NCBI GenBank assembly: GCA_020845515.1
Contig: JADLFQ010000014.1
Span: forward strand, 1 to 47,661
Origin: Anaerolineaceae bacterium
Lineage (GTDB): Bacteria > Chloroflexota > Anaerolineae > Anaerolineales > Anaerolineaceae
DNA length: 47,661 nucleotides
Direction: 5' to 3'
The position numbers and the translations under genes are program-made. The notes below the pieces were generated by a model. That model did not search any database. It was given only the letters and a program-made list of their open reading frames with translations, and had not been told where the DNA came from. Below are positions 26,377-35,617 of the stretch, piece after piece (positions within the stretch are counted from its first letter, which is position 1; every line of letters begins with the position of its first letter).

Positions 26377-26385
26377 ATTATATCA
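26377..26385 (-). promoter_or_regulatory. Extended -10 for the MATE gene
   Basis: Minus strand: TGA then TATAAT (26382-26377), 35-40 nt after the metG stop. The leader to 26264 has several self-complementary pieces, including CCTTG..CAAGG around CATGCC-TCC-GGCATG. Confidence 0.45.
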
Positions 26386-26425
26386 TCAATAAAAAGCGCG
26401 GGAAAACACAAACAGCAATCGCATC

Positions 26426-28207
26426 CTACCCCAACCGCGCCCGCTCTTCCTCGATAATCTCCGCGTCCAATTTTTTAAAGAGTGGTTCAGGCTTAGACAG
26501 GCGTGCTCCGGGTTGCAAGCGCTCCGGTGTCCAGTGCCCGCTCGCTTTTTCCGGGTAATAACGCAAGACCTCGTGCTCCCCCAAGTCATCCGTACAGCTC
26601 TCAATTCCTTGCTCACCAAACAGCGGAGTCGCATATCCCAACATCGTGTGAAGATTCTCGCTCGTAAACGGCAGGAAAGGAGACAGCATCACCTTAAGTG
26701 CATTAATGGCGTTGATCGCCGTGTAGATCGCCCGCCCTGCTCCGGCTTTGTCTGTCTTAACTGCCTGCCAGGGCGCGGTTATATCCAGATACCTGTTAAC
26801 CTCTGTGGCCAGCCGCATTGCTTCCGCAAGCGCACTGCGCAGCCGCACCGCCTCGATCTCGCGCCCTACTGTTTTAAAGCCGGCATCAATCTGGCGCAGC
26901 AGTTCACGATCGGTATCGGTCAACTCGCCAGGGTCAGGAACAACCCCATCCCAATGTTTATGGGTGAAGGAGAGCACACGGTTTGCCAGGTTGCCCCACG
27001 TTGCCACCAGTTCGTCATTATTACGCTTGTAGAAATCTTCCCAATTCCAATCGGTGTCCTTACTCTCCGGCATGTTCACCGTCAGATAGTACCGCAGAGG
27101 ATCGGGATCATACCGGCTGAGCGCCTCCCTGCCCCACACCGCCCAGTTGCGGCTGCCGGAGATCTTCTCGCCCTCTAAATTCATAAATTCGTTCGCCGGC
27201 ACATCGTATGGCAAAACGAGCGGTTCTGCCGGAGCGCTGTCCATCAACTCATCGAAACGCGTTCCAGCACCGATCAACTGTGCCGGCCAGAGCACCGCAT
27301 GGAACGGAATGTTATCCTTGCCGATAAAATAATAAGAGCGCGGCTCTTTGCCATGCCACCATGCACGCCAGGCATCTGGCTGGTTCTTTAGCAACCCCCA
27401 TTCAATGGAGGCCGAAAGATAGCCAATTACAGCTTCAAACCACACATACAGCCGTTTCCCCGCCCAGCCTTCCAGCGGCACCGGGATACCCCAGTCCAGG
27501 TCGCGCGTAATCGGCCTGCCGCGCAGTCCGTCCGCCAAAATCTGTCCAAGTGACTGGCGCACCACGTTTGGCCGCCAGTATGATTCCCGCGCTTGCAAAA
27601 AACTCACCACCTGTTCCTGCAACTTACCGAGATCAAGATAGTAATGTTCGGTCTCGCGCAGTTCAGGCCGGCTTCCGTCAATTTTAGAGCGCGGCTCGAT
27701 CAATTTTTCGGGCTCCAGCAGGCTGCCGCAGCGATCACATTGGTCACTGCGGGCATTGGTAAAACCACAGCGATAACAGGTGCCTTCCACATAGCGGTCC
27801 GGCAGAAAGCGTCCCTGGCTCGGAGCAAACCACTGCATTTCTCGCGCCGGATAAAGAAAGCCATTCTGCAGCAGCGCAAGAAAAATGTTTTGCGAGACCC
27901 TATAATGGTTGGAAGTGTGCGTGGAGGTAAACAGATCGTAGGTCAATCCCATTTTTATAAAAACATCCAGAAATGAGCGGTGATAGCGTTGGTATACTTC
28001 TACCGGGCTGCTATTTTCGGCATCCGCCCGCACCGTGATGGGTGTACCGTGCGCATCCGAGCCGGAAACCATCAGCGTTGGGCGTCCCGCCAAGCGGTGA
28101 TAACGGGCGCAGATATCCGCCGGCAGATAAGCACCGGTCAGGTTTCCAACGTGGATCTCGGCGTTGGCATAAGGCCAGGCCACAGCAATTAAAACAGGAT
28201 ACGGCAT
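26426..28207 (-). CDS. metG: Methionyl-tRNA synthetase
   Basis: 593 aa. The class I signature appears as HVGN (residue 20 region, AWPYANAEIHVGN) and LPADICARY. Zinc knuckles CYRCG and CDRCG lie near residues 145-165, and DWGIPVP, the FIGKDNIPFH strand and WNWEDFYKRNN are typical of MetRS. The KMSKS loop reads KISGS, lacking the second Lys. The C-terminal EMAP/dimerisation domain of longer MetRSs is absent. ATG 28207 has AGAGGTG 7 nt upstream and is preferred over TTG 28210. It charges tRNA-Met. An extended -10 TGA-TAAAAT at 28255-28247 gives a 33-nt leader. Confidence 0.96.
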   Translation of the reverse strand: MPYPVLIAVAWPYANAEIHVGNLTGAYLPADICARYHRLAGRPTLMVSGSDAHGTPITVRADAENSSPVEVYQRYHRSFLDVFIKMGLTYDLFTSTHTSNHYRVSQNIFLALLQNGFLYPAREMQWFAPSQGRFLPDRYVEGTCYRCGFTNARSDQCDRCGSLLEPEKLIEPRSKIDGSRPELRETEHYYLDLGKLQEQVVSFLQARESYWRPNVVRQSLGQILADGLRGRPITRDLDWGIPVPLEGWAGKRLYVWFEAVIGYLSASIEWGLLKNQPDAWRAWWHGKEPRSYYFIGKDNIPFHAVLWPAQLIGAGTRFDELMDSAPAEPLVLPYDVPANEFMNLEGEKISGSRNWAVWGREALSRYDPDPLRYYLTVNMPESKDTDWNWEDFYKRNNDELVATWGNLANRVLSFTHKHWDGVVPDPGELTDTDRELLRQIDAGFKTVGREIEAVRLRSALAEAMRLATEVNRYLDITAPWQAVKTDKAGAGRAIYTAINAINALKVMLSPFLPFTSENLHTMLGYATPLFGEQGIESCTDDLGEHEVLRYYPEKASGHWTPERLQPGARLSKPEPLFKKLDAEIIEEERARLG

Positions 28208-28246
28208 CAAAACACCTCTGAAGTAAAAAATGGAAATAACAGCAAG

Positions 28247-28255
28247 ATTTTATCA
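28247..28255 (-). promoter_or_regulatory. Extended -10 for metG
   Basis: Minus strand: TGA then TAAAAT (28252-28247), about 33-40 nt before ATG 28207. Confidence 0.5.
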
Positions 28256-28292
28256 CGATTTTCCACATCCAAACCTGTGGCTGCATATTCTA

Positions 28293-28301
28293 TGTTAGAA
28301 T
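28293..28301 (+). promoter_or_regulatory. Extended -10 for the MFS gene at 28333
   Basis: TGT then TAGAAT (28296-28301); AGGAGG follows 12 nt later. This divergent gap therefore holds two extended -10 boxes pointing outwards. Confidence 0.45.
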
Positions 28302-28332
28302 TCTCCTTTCTTTAGGAGGAAATTTTAACACC

Positions 28333-29574
28333 ATGATGCCGACGGGGATTTCAGAGCGGTTAAAGTTAGCGCGCCAAGAAATGCCAACGCAATTCTGGCT
28401 GCTGATGGGCGGGAGTCTGATCAACTCCACTGGCGGCGCGATGATTTGGCCTTTTCTAAGCAGCTACCTCAAGGAAAGGCTGGGCATTCCTCTCACCACC
28501 GTAACCTTATTGCTCACCCTCAATGCCGTTATGGGCATCCTTTTTTCCTTTCTGGCGGGCGTACTGGCAGATCGCTTCGGGCGCAAGGGTGTTATGGTGG
28601 TTTCGTTGTTTGCTGGAGTGCTCTATTACCTACTGATGGGTCAAGGTGGTTCGCTCTTCTATTACGCAGTCTTGCTGGCGTTCTGGGGGGCGCTCAACCC
28701 GCTCTATCCGATTGGCGCCAACGCGATGATCGCCGATATGGTACCGCCTGCCCGACGCATAGAAGCTTATTCAATGATCCGCATTGTGCACAACGCCGGC
28801 GTCGCAATTGGCCCGGTTATCGGCGGGTTACTGGCAAATACTTCTATAAACGCCGCCTTTTATGGTGCAGCCGGAGCTTTTCTTGTCTTCGGGTTGTTCA
28901 TCTTGTTCTTAATCCACGAGACCTTGAAAGCACCTGCTGCCCCCCAAGGTGTCACCGCGCGCAGGGATGGCGGATATACTCATCTCTTCAAAGACCGGCT
29001 GTTTATCGGTTTCATTATCAGTTTTATCGGCAGTGCAATGGCTTCGGCAATGTTGTTCATCCTGCTGCCCGTTTACACTAAAGAGCAATTTGCCATGCCA
29101 GAAAGCCAATACAGTTATATTGTTTCGATCAATGCAATGATGGTGCTCTTTGTCCAATACTTTGTCACGCGCCTCATTCGCGACCACCCAGCCATGCCGG
29201 TTCTTGCAGTCGGAGCGCTGTTTTACGCGCTCGGTGTGGGCGGCATAGCACTCGGAACCGGATTTTGGGGCTTCGCGCTCGCTATGATTATCATGACCAT
29301 CGGCGAATTAGTCATGACACCCACCGCCGTCTCACTGGTCGCATCGGTAGCTCCCACTGATATGCGCGGCCGTTATATGAGCGTCTATGGTCTCACCTGG
29401 CCGGTCGCGGCCGGAATCGGTCCAATCCTCGGTGGGTTGCTCTACGATCACATCTCTCCCGTATCCATGTGGTACGGCGGATTTTTGTTCGGGTTAGCCA
29501 GCGCGGCCGGCTTTCTAATTCTATGGCGCAAGCCCCCCACCCAGCAAGATCAAACAGCTTCCACTACAGCTTGA
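28333..29574 (+). CDS. MFS transporter
   Basis: 413 aa, about 12 helices. GVLADRFGRKGVMVVS is the loop 2-3 A-motif and RIVHNAGVAIGPVIGG is a helix 5 antiporter-like motif, which suggests a drug or metabolite exporter of the DHA type (inference). The second half has MRGRYMSVYGLTWPVAAGIGP, the same motif at helix 11. AGGAGG lies 13 nt before ATG. Its last 25 bp overlap the convergent MFS gene that ends the glycan locus. Substrate unknown. Confidence 0.88.
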   Translation: MMPTGISERLKLARQEMPTQFWLLMGGSLINSTGGAMIWPFLSSYLKERLGIPLTTVTLLLTLNAVMGILFSFLAGVLADRFGRKGVMVVSLFAGVLYYLLMGQGGSLFYYAVLLAFWGALNPLYPIGANAMIADMVPPARRIEAYSMIRIVHNAGVAIGPVIGGLLANTSINAAFYGAAGAFLVFGLFILFLIHETLKAPAAPQGVTARRDGGYTHLFKDRLFIGFIISFIGSAMASAMLFILLPVYTKEQFAMPESQYSYIVSINAMMVLFVQYFVTRLIRDHPAMPVLAVGALFYALGVGGIALGTGFWGFALAMIIMTIGELVMTPTAVSLVASVAPTDMRGRYMSVYGLTWPVAAGIGPILGGLLYDHISPVSMWYGGFLFGLASAAGFLILWRKPPTQQDQTASTTA

Positions 29575-30740
29575 GAATTACTCTGTTTCCGAACCATCAA
29601 TACACTGATCAAAATAAGCACTGTGTAGGGAATTACCAGGCTGAACCCTATTGACATTCCTGCTTTATCAATCAACAGCCCCATCAACCATGGGCCAATA
29701 GCTCCACCAAGCCCTGCAAAGGAAAACAGCAGCCCAATTATCGAGCCGACATTGTCCTGGTGCATGTCAGTCGTAAAAGCAGTGGTAATTGAGAAGGTGA
29801 TCGAAAAAAACAAGCCGGAAAGCGGCAGGAAGAACGCCAACCCAGTCGGGCCGGAAATACCCAGTGTCAGGCAAGTCAGCCCGCCCACAGAAGCAAACAA
29901 CAGCGCCCGCAAATACCTGTGTTGGTGAACAACAAAGCTGCCGAGCAGGCGGCCGGTCATCAGTCCGCCAAAAAACAAAGAAATGGACTCCGAACTTGCC
30001 TGTATGGACAGCCCGTGCACTTTTTGCAAATAAGCTGGCAGCCACGATGCCATACTCATTTCAAGACCTACGTAAGCCATCATCAGGATATACAACCAGC
30101 GCATCTCTGGCATGACAATTTGTTTGCGCAGTGTTTTAAAGTTCATCCCCTCGTGGAAAGTCCCTGCCCCCTTCGGATATTTGGTTAGACCAGCAAAAAC
30201 AAGCATGATCACTGCCAGGGCAAGCACCACCAAATAACCAGGTCGCCATCCAAAAGAGCCTGCAATAAGAAACCCCGCCAACAGCGGACTGATCATCGCG
30301 CTGACCCCGTGCAGCACACTGATCAGGTTGAGGTAGCGCCCTTTTTGTTGTGGTTGGAGGTCAACAATGATCGAGTTTCCTCCCAAGTCAAAACCACCCG
30401 TCCCGAGCCCAATGACAAAGAAAGAAAAAGCCATTCCCAAAAAAGTCTTAAAGGTCACAAATCCAATTACGCCCAGGGAGATCGAGGTCGCCGAAGCCAG
30501 TAAAACGGTTCTGCGCCCCGCTATATCTGCCAACACACCTGTTAACAGCGTCGCGACAAAGAAACCAAGGTAAGCAGCTAATAAGATTGTTCCACCCTGA
30601 GAGTAACTAAAATTTGTCTCCGCCAGCAGCGCCGGCATCGTCGGTCCCTTAAGATTATCCACAAACCCGATAATGAACATGCAAAAAAAAGCGCCCGCCG
30701 TGAAAAGGCGCACTCCGCGTGCAGATTGTGAGATCGTCAT
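29550..30740 (-). CDS. MFS transporter at the end of the glycan locus
   Basis: 396 aa, about 12 helices with ADIAGRRTVLLAS as the loop 2-3 motif and FFVIGLGTGGFDLGGNSIIV at helix 4, resembling FHS/sugar-type MFS carriers. Its start overlaps the GT2 stop by ATGA, so it belongs to the glycosyltransferase operon, perhaps exporting a small precursor or importing a sugar. There is no flippase motif of the Wzx type. Its 3' end overlaps the plus-strand MFS gene by 25 bp. Confidence 0.88.
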   Translation of the reverse strand: MTISQSARGVRLFTAGAFFCMFIIGFVDNLKGPTMPALLAETNFSYSQGGTILLAAYLGFFVATLLTGVLADIAGRRTVLLASATSISLGVIGFVTFKTFLGMAFSFFVIGLGTGGFDLGGNSIIVDLQPQQKGRYLNLISVLHGVSAMISPLLAGFLIAGSFGWRPGYLVVLALAVIMLVFAGLTKYPKGAGTFHEGMNFKTLRKQIVMPEMRWLYILMMAYVGLEMSMASWLPAYLQKVHGLSIQASSESISLFFGGLMTGRLLGSFVVHQHRYLRALLFASVGGLTCLTLGISGPTGLAFFLPLSGLFFSITFSITTAFTTDMHQDNVGSIIGLLFSFAGLGGAIGPWLMGLLIDKAGMSIGFSLVIPYTVLILISVLMVRKQSNSQAVVEAV

Positions 30741-31534
30741 GAAGTTTTATTCTGTCCTTGAGATTGAGATGAGTTTTCAAACAGCTTGCGTCGCCGCCAA
30801 TTGACGTAAGGAGCAGCAACCTGGCGCAATAAATACTTCGCATACAAGATAGAGAAACGGGAACCGCCATCCCGCAGGTGCACCCGCAGCATCTCCGGCC
30901 AGCAGCGGTCATCCGCTGCAACGGTTTTAGCGTCCCCGTGAAGTCGAAAATTCGCCCACAAGCGGGGTAAGTAGACCAACGGCGCGTGGGTTGCCAGCCT
31001 TACCCACAGATCGTAATCCATCGCGAAATAGAAAGAGGCGTCCAGCGGCCCTACCTGCCGCCACAGGTCAGCCCGAAAGAACGCGGCCTGCTGTGGAATA
31101 TGGACATACCCCTCCCGCAGCCTGCGATAATCCGTCTGGCGGGCTGGGAAACGGCCAATGATACGCCCCTCTCCATCAATGAAATTGGTATCACCATACA
31201 CCATCCCGATTTGCGGGTGCCCTTGCAAGTATTCGACTGCCTCCCGTACCGCCCCCGGCTCATAGGTGTCGTCTGAATTCAACCAGGCCAACACCTTGCC
31301 ATTCGCCCGCGCAAACCCTTTGTTGATGGCATCAGTCTGTCCGCCATCCGGAGCGGAAACCCAACCAGCCAGGCGGTTGCCATAGCGTTCGAGGATCTCC
31401 CGGCTGCCATCGGTCGAGCCGCCGTCCATGACAATATACTCAATGTGCGGATAGTCTTGCGCCAGCACGGATTGAATGGTCGCTTCAAGAAAGCGAGCCT
31501 GGTTAAAAGATGGGGTGATAATCGAGACCAGCAT
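30737..31534 (-). CDS. GT2-family glycosyltransferase
   Basis: 265 aa, GT-A fold. VSIITPSFNQARFLEATIQS opens the nucleotide-sugar site, DGGSTDGS follows, and AWLNSDD (87-89) supplies the metal-binding acidic motif; DYDLWVRLA is the late acceptor/catalytic motif. It lacks membrane helices, so it acts at the cytoplasmic face. It lies 6 bp downstream of a GT-C gene and overlaps the MFS start by ATGA. It is paralogous to the GT2 at 34620-35615 (shared SIITPSFNQ-type opening, SDD and LWLRIA-type motifs). Confidence 0.93.
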   Translation of the reverse strand: MLVSIITPSFNQARFLEATIQSVLAQDYPHIEYIVMDGGSTDGSREILERYGNRLAGWVSAPDGGQTDAINKGFARANGKVLAWLNSDDTYEPGAVREAVEYLQGHPQIGMVYGDTNFIDGEGRIIGRFPARQTDYRRLREGYVHIPQQAAFFRADLWRQVGPLDASFYFAMDYDLWVRLATHAPLVYLPRLWANFRLHGDAKTVAADDRCWPEMLRVHLRDGGSRFSILYAKYLLRQVAAPYVNWRRRKLFENSSQSQGQNKTS

Positions 31535-31540
31535 ACATCC

Positions 31541-33049
31541 TCACTGCAGTGGGTTCTGTAAATCATAAATTACGGCGTCTCCCTCCCGAAAAACCACCGG
31601 GTAGGCGGCGAGCAGGTCTTTCAGAATTGGCTGGCGTTCCAGTTCTTCCGGCGCCGTCATTAAGAAATAGTCCCGGCCAGCCGCCTGTTCCTCAAAACGA
31701 GCTGCAATTTCCTCGGCTGTGGCGGGTTCTCCCTGGAAGTTTAAATCTCCCAGCCAGGGCCAGTTCATAGCCTCCGTCCAGCCCCAGTAGGAAAGGCGGG
31801 CGCCGTAATCCTGTGTAAGCGCAGCGACATTCGAAGACCGCCCCAGAAAAGTTCCGATCTCCTGCCAGTATGCTGCTTCAAGGCGGTAATCGCTGCGCTT
31901 GAGGGTTGTGCGGGCATCCCAAGCATAATATCCAATACCGAAGATAAAAAGGCTCAATACCAGTATGGCACGTACCCACGCCGCGCCCTGCAATTGTTGC
32001 CACATCACCGGAACACCCCCCGCCAAACCAAGTGCAACGAGCGGAATTAAGGGCAAATGGTAATAGTCATGTGTGCTGATATGATGTGGAAGGGCAAGAC
32101 CGTAAACAAAATAACCTGCCCACAAGCTCAACAGCGAAGCGCGGGTGTGTCTGTTCCGGTAAAGAAACGACCCCAAAATACCAAGTATAAACCAGTGCAA
32201 TCCAACAACCTGGTCAATCTTGCGACTCCATTGCAGGTAAAAGGTTGGGTCAATCCACATCGCCGGAAAGAAACGTTGGCTGAACTGGCTTTGCAAAAAA
32301 CCCGCCAGATAGACCCCATAAATATGATAGAAAGCATATGGCAAGATCGCCAGAAAAGCAATTGCCCAGATCTGGATGGAGCGCACAGATTTTTTGAATC
32401 CCAAAGTCACAAGCACTGCAGCCGCAAAGGCCGGAGCGACAAAGAATACAGCCACACTCTTAATCAGGATTGCTATACCGCCCAGCGCGCCCGCCAGCAG
32501 CGCATTTTTCCAGGCCGGATGCGCGCTCCAACGCGAAACCGCCCAAAGCGCCCACACGGTCAGCGCGGTCATCAACGGATCGGGCTGAAAAGACCGGCTG
32601 GCGATAACGCCGTAGGGCAATATCAAATAGAAGGCTAGCGCTGCAACAGCGCCCGGCAATACTCCAATCTTTCCAGCCCACAAGAAAAGACCAACCCCAC
32701 CAATCATCCAGAAAAAGATGGAGAACAGGCGCGGCAGCCATAAAAGCTCCTCCCCGGCCAGCCGGTAAGCGCTCGCCGCCAGCCATTCCATCACAGGCGG
32801 CTCAATTACGCCTTCCATTTTCCACTGTCTCACCGCCATCTCCCGCCGCCAATCCGGTGCGCTCTCCAAATCTTGATAGTACATGCCGCGCGCCATCAAA
32901 GCCGAGTGCAACTGACGTGTGGGATGAAAATCAAGCGGCAGGTCGGTCAGGTCATACAGCCGGACAGCCAACCCCAAAATAAACAACAACACGGCAAGCA
33001 TCCAAAGTGTTGCCTGGCGGGTTACAAAAGGTGATGGTTTAGTGTCCAT
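31541..33049 (-). CDS. GT-C (ArnT/PMT-like) membrane glycosyltransferase
   Basis: 502 aa with about 10-12 helices. RLYDLTDLPLDFHPTRQ at the first extracytoplasmic loop carries the acidic residue typical of GT-C enzymes, and the SRSFQPDP segment is another hallmark. The C-terminal soluble part (about 400-500) is extracytoplasmic. Such enzymes transfer sugars from lipid-phosphate carriers to proteins or lipids outside the cell. It is a clear paralogue of the next gene (DFH.SRQ, SRSFQPDP, HEYYHLPL shared). No good ribosome site at ATG 33049. Confidence 0.88.
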   Translation of the reverse strand: MDTKPSPFVTRQATLWMLAVLLFILGLAVRLYDLTDLPLDFHPTRQLHSALMARGMYYQDLESAPDWRREMAVRQWKMEGVIEPPVMEWLAASAYRLAGEELLWLPRLFSIFFWMIGGVGLFLWAGKIGVLPGAVAALAFYLILPYGVIASRSFQPDPLMTALTVWALWAVSRWSAHPAWKNALLAGALGGIAILIKSVAVFFVAPAFAAAVLVTLGFKKSVRSIQIWAIAFLAILPYAFYHIYGVYLAGFLQSQFSQRFFPAMWIDPTFYLQWSRKIDQVVGLHWFILGILGSFLYRNRHTRASLLSLWAGYFVYGLALPHHISTHDYYHLPLIPLVALGLAGGVPVMWQQLQGAAWVRAILVLSLFIFGIGYYAWDARTTLKRSDYRLEAAYWQEIGTFLGRSSNVAALTQDYGARLSYWGWTEAMNWPWLGDLNFQGEPATAEEIAARFEEQAAGRDYFLMTAPEELERQPILKDLLAAYPVVFREGDAVIYDLQNPLQ

Positions 33050-33084
33050 AGGTTAAATACTTGCACTATTCCAAAGCGTCACAA

Positions 33085-34623
33085 TCACTCCTGCAGGCGG
33101 CGGGTCAGGTCAAACACAATGAACCCACTGCCATTTGTAGAAACAGGGTAGCTCTTTGTAAGGATTTCTTTCAAGCGCGGCTGTGCTTCAAATTCGGAAA
33201 GTGCTGTGACCAAAAAGTAATCCTTTCCGGCGGTCATTTCGGCAAAGCGCCGGTCATATTCCAAAGGGTCATTTCCGCTCAGGGCGAATAAATTCAGATC
33301 GGCAGAGGAAGGCCAGTAATCCGAAGCTTGCCGCCAGCCGTAATAGTTCAGCCGCATGCCGTAATCTGCTGTGAGCGCTACAAATGGCTTTCCCGCCGGA
33401 ATTGCCTCTCCCACCCGCCGCCAACTGGCAGGCTCCATCTCGTAACTTGCAGCTACAAGGCTCGAACGGGACACATATATACCATAAAAACTGGCAAACG
33501 CGACCACACCCAGGGCACCGATCCGCCAAAACAGGGGCTGCAGGCGCAATCGCTGCCAGCCCAAATCCAGGAGGGGCATAAGTGAGAGAGCTGTCAGCGC
33601 CATTAGCGGCAGGTGATAGTACTCATGTGTCGTGTATTGATAAGGGAAAGTCAGGCCGTATAACGTATACCCCGCCCATCCGCCGACCAATAGGGCGCGC
33701 AAGCGCGGTGCTGCCAGCGTTACCCCAAGCAGTGCTGCCGCAAATGTGGTGAGTCCCATCAACCCTTTGATCATCGCCAACCAGTCGGCATAAAAATTGG
33801 TCTTAAGTATCAGTTCGGAAAGCGAAACAACCCAAAACGAGAAAAAGTCAGAGGAACGCTGCGGGTTCAGAAACAGGTAGTATGCCAGCGAAGGCAACAA
33901 AACTAACAAACCCATCGCCCAGGGCTGCCATCTTTTGAAGAGGCCGCGCCATCCCAGCGCAGCGAGAATCATTACGAGAAAAATTGGTCCCAAAAAAAAC
34001 GCCGCAAAGATTTTCACCAGCAGCGCCATTGCACCAGCCAGGCCGGTCAGCAGTGTCCACTTCCAACTTTCGGGGCGTTCGCTCCATCGCAGAAGGGCAT
34101 AGATCGCGGTCAGGATCCACATAACCATCCAGGGGTCCGGTTGGAAGGAACGGCTGGCAATCACGCTGAACGGCAGATAAAGAAAAAATGCCAACCCTGT
34201 CAAAGCTGCCCAAAAGGAGAAAAACCGGCGTGCCGAGGCAAACAACGCCGCCCCGCCCAAGCACCAGAAGAGCGCGTTATACACCCGGCCAAACCAGAAG
34301 TTCTCCTGCCCGGCTGCAACATCCGTCAAACCGACCAGCGCCTCCAGGATAGGCGGTTCGTACATTTCAAGCTGGCCCAGTTGAATGGCTTCCTGCCGGA
34401 GATCAGGGTCAGCTTGCCGGTCAAATTGATAGTAAAAAGAGCGTGCAATAATGGCAGAACGCAATTGGCGGGAGGCGTGAAAATCCAGCGGGGGGTCTTT
34501 GAGATCAACCAGCCTGACGCCCAAACCAATCGCCAGTACTCCAAACAGCAAAGCACCATACAAAAGCGCGCTCCCCCGCGCGGTAACCTGGCCGAAAAAG
34601 TGCAGCCTGCGAACAGCCTTCAT
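33085..34623 (-). CDS. GT-C membrane glycosyltransferase, paralogue of its neighbour
   Basis: 512 aa from ATG 34623, chosen because it overlaps the upstream GT2 stop by ATGA and has GGGAAGGG before it. Motifs RLVDLKDPPLDFHASRQ, SRSFQPDP and TTHEYYHLPL match the neighbouring GT-C gene nearly residue for residue, pointing to a local duplication. About 10-12 helices precede a C-terminal extracytoplasmic domain (about 410-512). A lipid-linked sugar donor is likely; acceptor unknown. Confidence 0.88.
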   Translation of the reverse strand: MKAVRRLHFFGQVTARGSALLYGALLFGVLAIGLGVRLVDLKDPPLDFHASRQLRSAIIARSFYYQFDRQADPDLRQEAIQLGQLEMYEPPILEALVGLTDVAAGQENFWFGRVYNALFWCLGGAALFASARRFFSFWAALTGLAFFLYLPFSVIASRSFQPDPWMVMWILTAIYALLRWSERPESWKWTLLTGLAGAMALLVKIFAAFFLGPIFLVMILAALGWRGLFKRWQPWAMGLLVLLPSLAYYLFLNPQRSSDFFSFWVVSLSELILKTNFYADWLAMIKGLMGLTTFAAALLGVTLAAPRLRALLVGGWAGYTLYGLTFPYQYTTHEYYHLPLMALTALSLMPLLDLGWQRLRLQPLFWRIGALGVVAFASFYGIYVSRSSLVAASYEMEPASWRRVGEAIPAGKPFVALTADYGMRLNYYGWRQASDYWPSSADLNLFALSGNDPLEYDRRFAEMTAGKDYFLVTALSEFEAQPRLKEILTKSYPVSTNGSGFIVFDLTRRLQE

Positions 34624-35615
34624 CGCCCTTCCCCTTTGCAAGGCGTTTTTAAATACGCCGCCAATTCCGGTGGCAGCTCATCAGCCTGCCGGCGGGCACG
34701 GCGGCGGGTATAAGACTCTTTAAGCCCATCTCCCCCTGTAAGCTGCACCAGTGTAAAGAGAATCCTTCGCCAGTCTCGCAGTGCAGTTGGAGAATAAGCC
34801 GCCAGGCTGTGCATAAAAGCATTCAGAGCCTCACCCGGCCTGCCGCCCTCCGAAAGATAGCGGCCATTGATCCAATAGACCCCCGCCAGAATTTCCTTTT
34901 CCAGCTTATGAAAAGAAGCCGCTAAATTCGGCTGCGCTTGCATCCAGCGATAAACTTCCCAGGCATCGTTCCCAAATTCCGGTGCACTGGCGACATTCTT
35001 AGCCCCGGCATGGAAGCGCGCTGCTGCAAGCAAGCGAGGAGTGTGCCCGATAGGAAAAACGCTGGCTATGCGCAGCCATAGATGATGATCCAGCATATAG
35101 TGAAAACGTGTATCCAGGAAACCGGCCTGCTGTAAAGCGTCCCGGCGCATGAACACCGCAGGCTGGCCCAGGATGCTGTAGCACATCAAATCTTCAAGTC
35201 CCCACTCGCCAAAGCGTTGAATATTGAGCAGGTCCCCCTTCCTGTCAACCGCGAGCATGTCACCATATACCAGCCCCCAGGCCGGGTGTTCCTGTAAAGC
35301 TTGCACCGCCGCAGCCACCGCGCCGGGCAGATAGAAATCGTCCGAGTTCAGCCAGGCGATCACTTGGCCGCTTGTCTGAGCGAACCCCTTGTTGATCGCG
35401 TCCGCCTGCCCGCTGTCTTTTTCCGAAACCCACCCTTGCAGGCGGGGGGCATATTTGCGAATAATCTCAACGCTGTCGTCGCTTGAGCCACCGTCAACCA
35501 CAAAATATTCCAGCTTCGAATATTCCTGCTCCAGCACAGAGCAAATCGTCTGTTCCAGATAAGCACTCTGATTGTAAGAAGGTGTGACGATAGAAACGAG
35601 AGGCAGGTCAGACAT
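34620..35615 (-). CDS. GT2-family glycosyltransferase
   Basis: 331 aa. VSIVTPSYNQSAYLEQTICS, VVDGGSSDDS, AWLNSDD (SDD 91-93) and LDHHLWLRIAS give a complete GT-A layout. The C-terminal 80 residues form a helical extension (about 240-331) not present in its paralogue at 30737. Its stop overlaps the start of the GT-C gene (ATGA). It sits 2 bp downstream of the DUF115-like gene. Sugar specificity cannot be read. Confidence 0.93.
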   Translation of the reverse strand: MSDLPLVSIVTPSYNQSAYLEQTICSVLEQEYSKLEYFVVDGGSSDDSVEIIRKYAPRLQGWVSEKDSGQADAINKGFAQTSGQVIAWLNSDDFYLPGAVAAAVQALQEHPAWGLVYGDMLAVDRKGDLLNIQRFGEWGLEDLMCYSILGQPAVFMRRDALQQAGFLDTRFHYMLDHHLWLRIASVFPIGHTPRLLAAARFHAGAKNVASAPEFGNDAWEVYRWMQAQPNLAASFHKLEKEILAGVYWINGRYLSEGGRPGEALNAFMHSLAAYSPTALRDWRRILFTLVQLTGGDGLKESYTRRRARRQADELPPELAAYLKTPCKGEGR

Positions 35616-35617
35616 GC

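Noticed and set aside
26513-27178. 221-codon open frame on the plus strand
   Set aside because: Mirror of metG; codon constraints of the real gene explain it.
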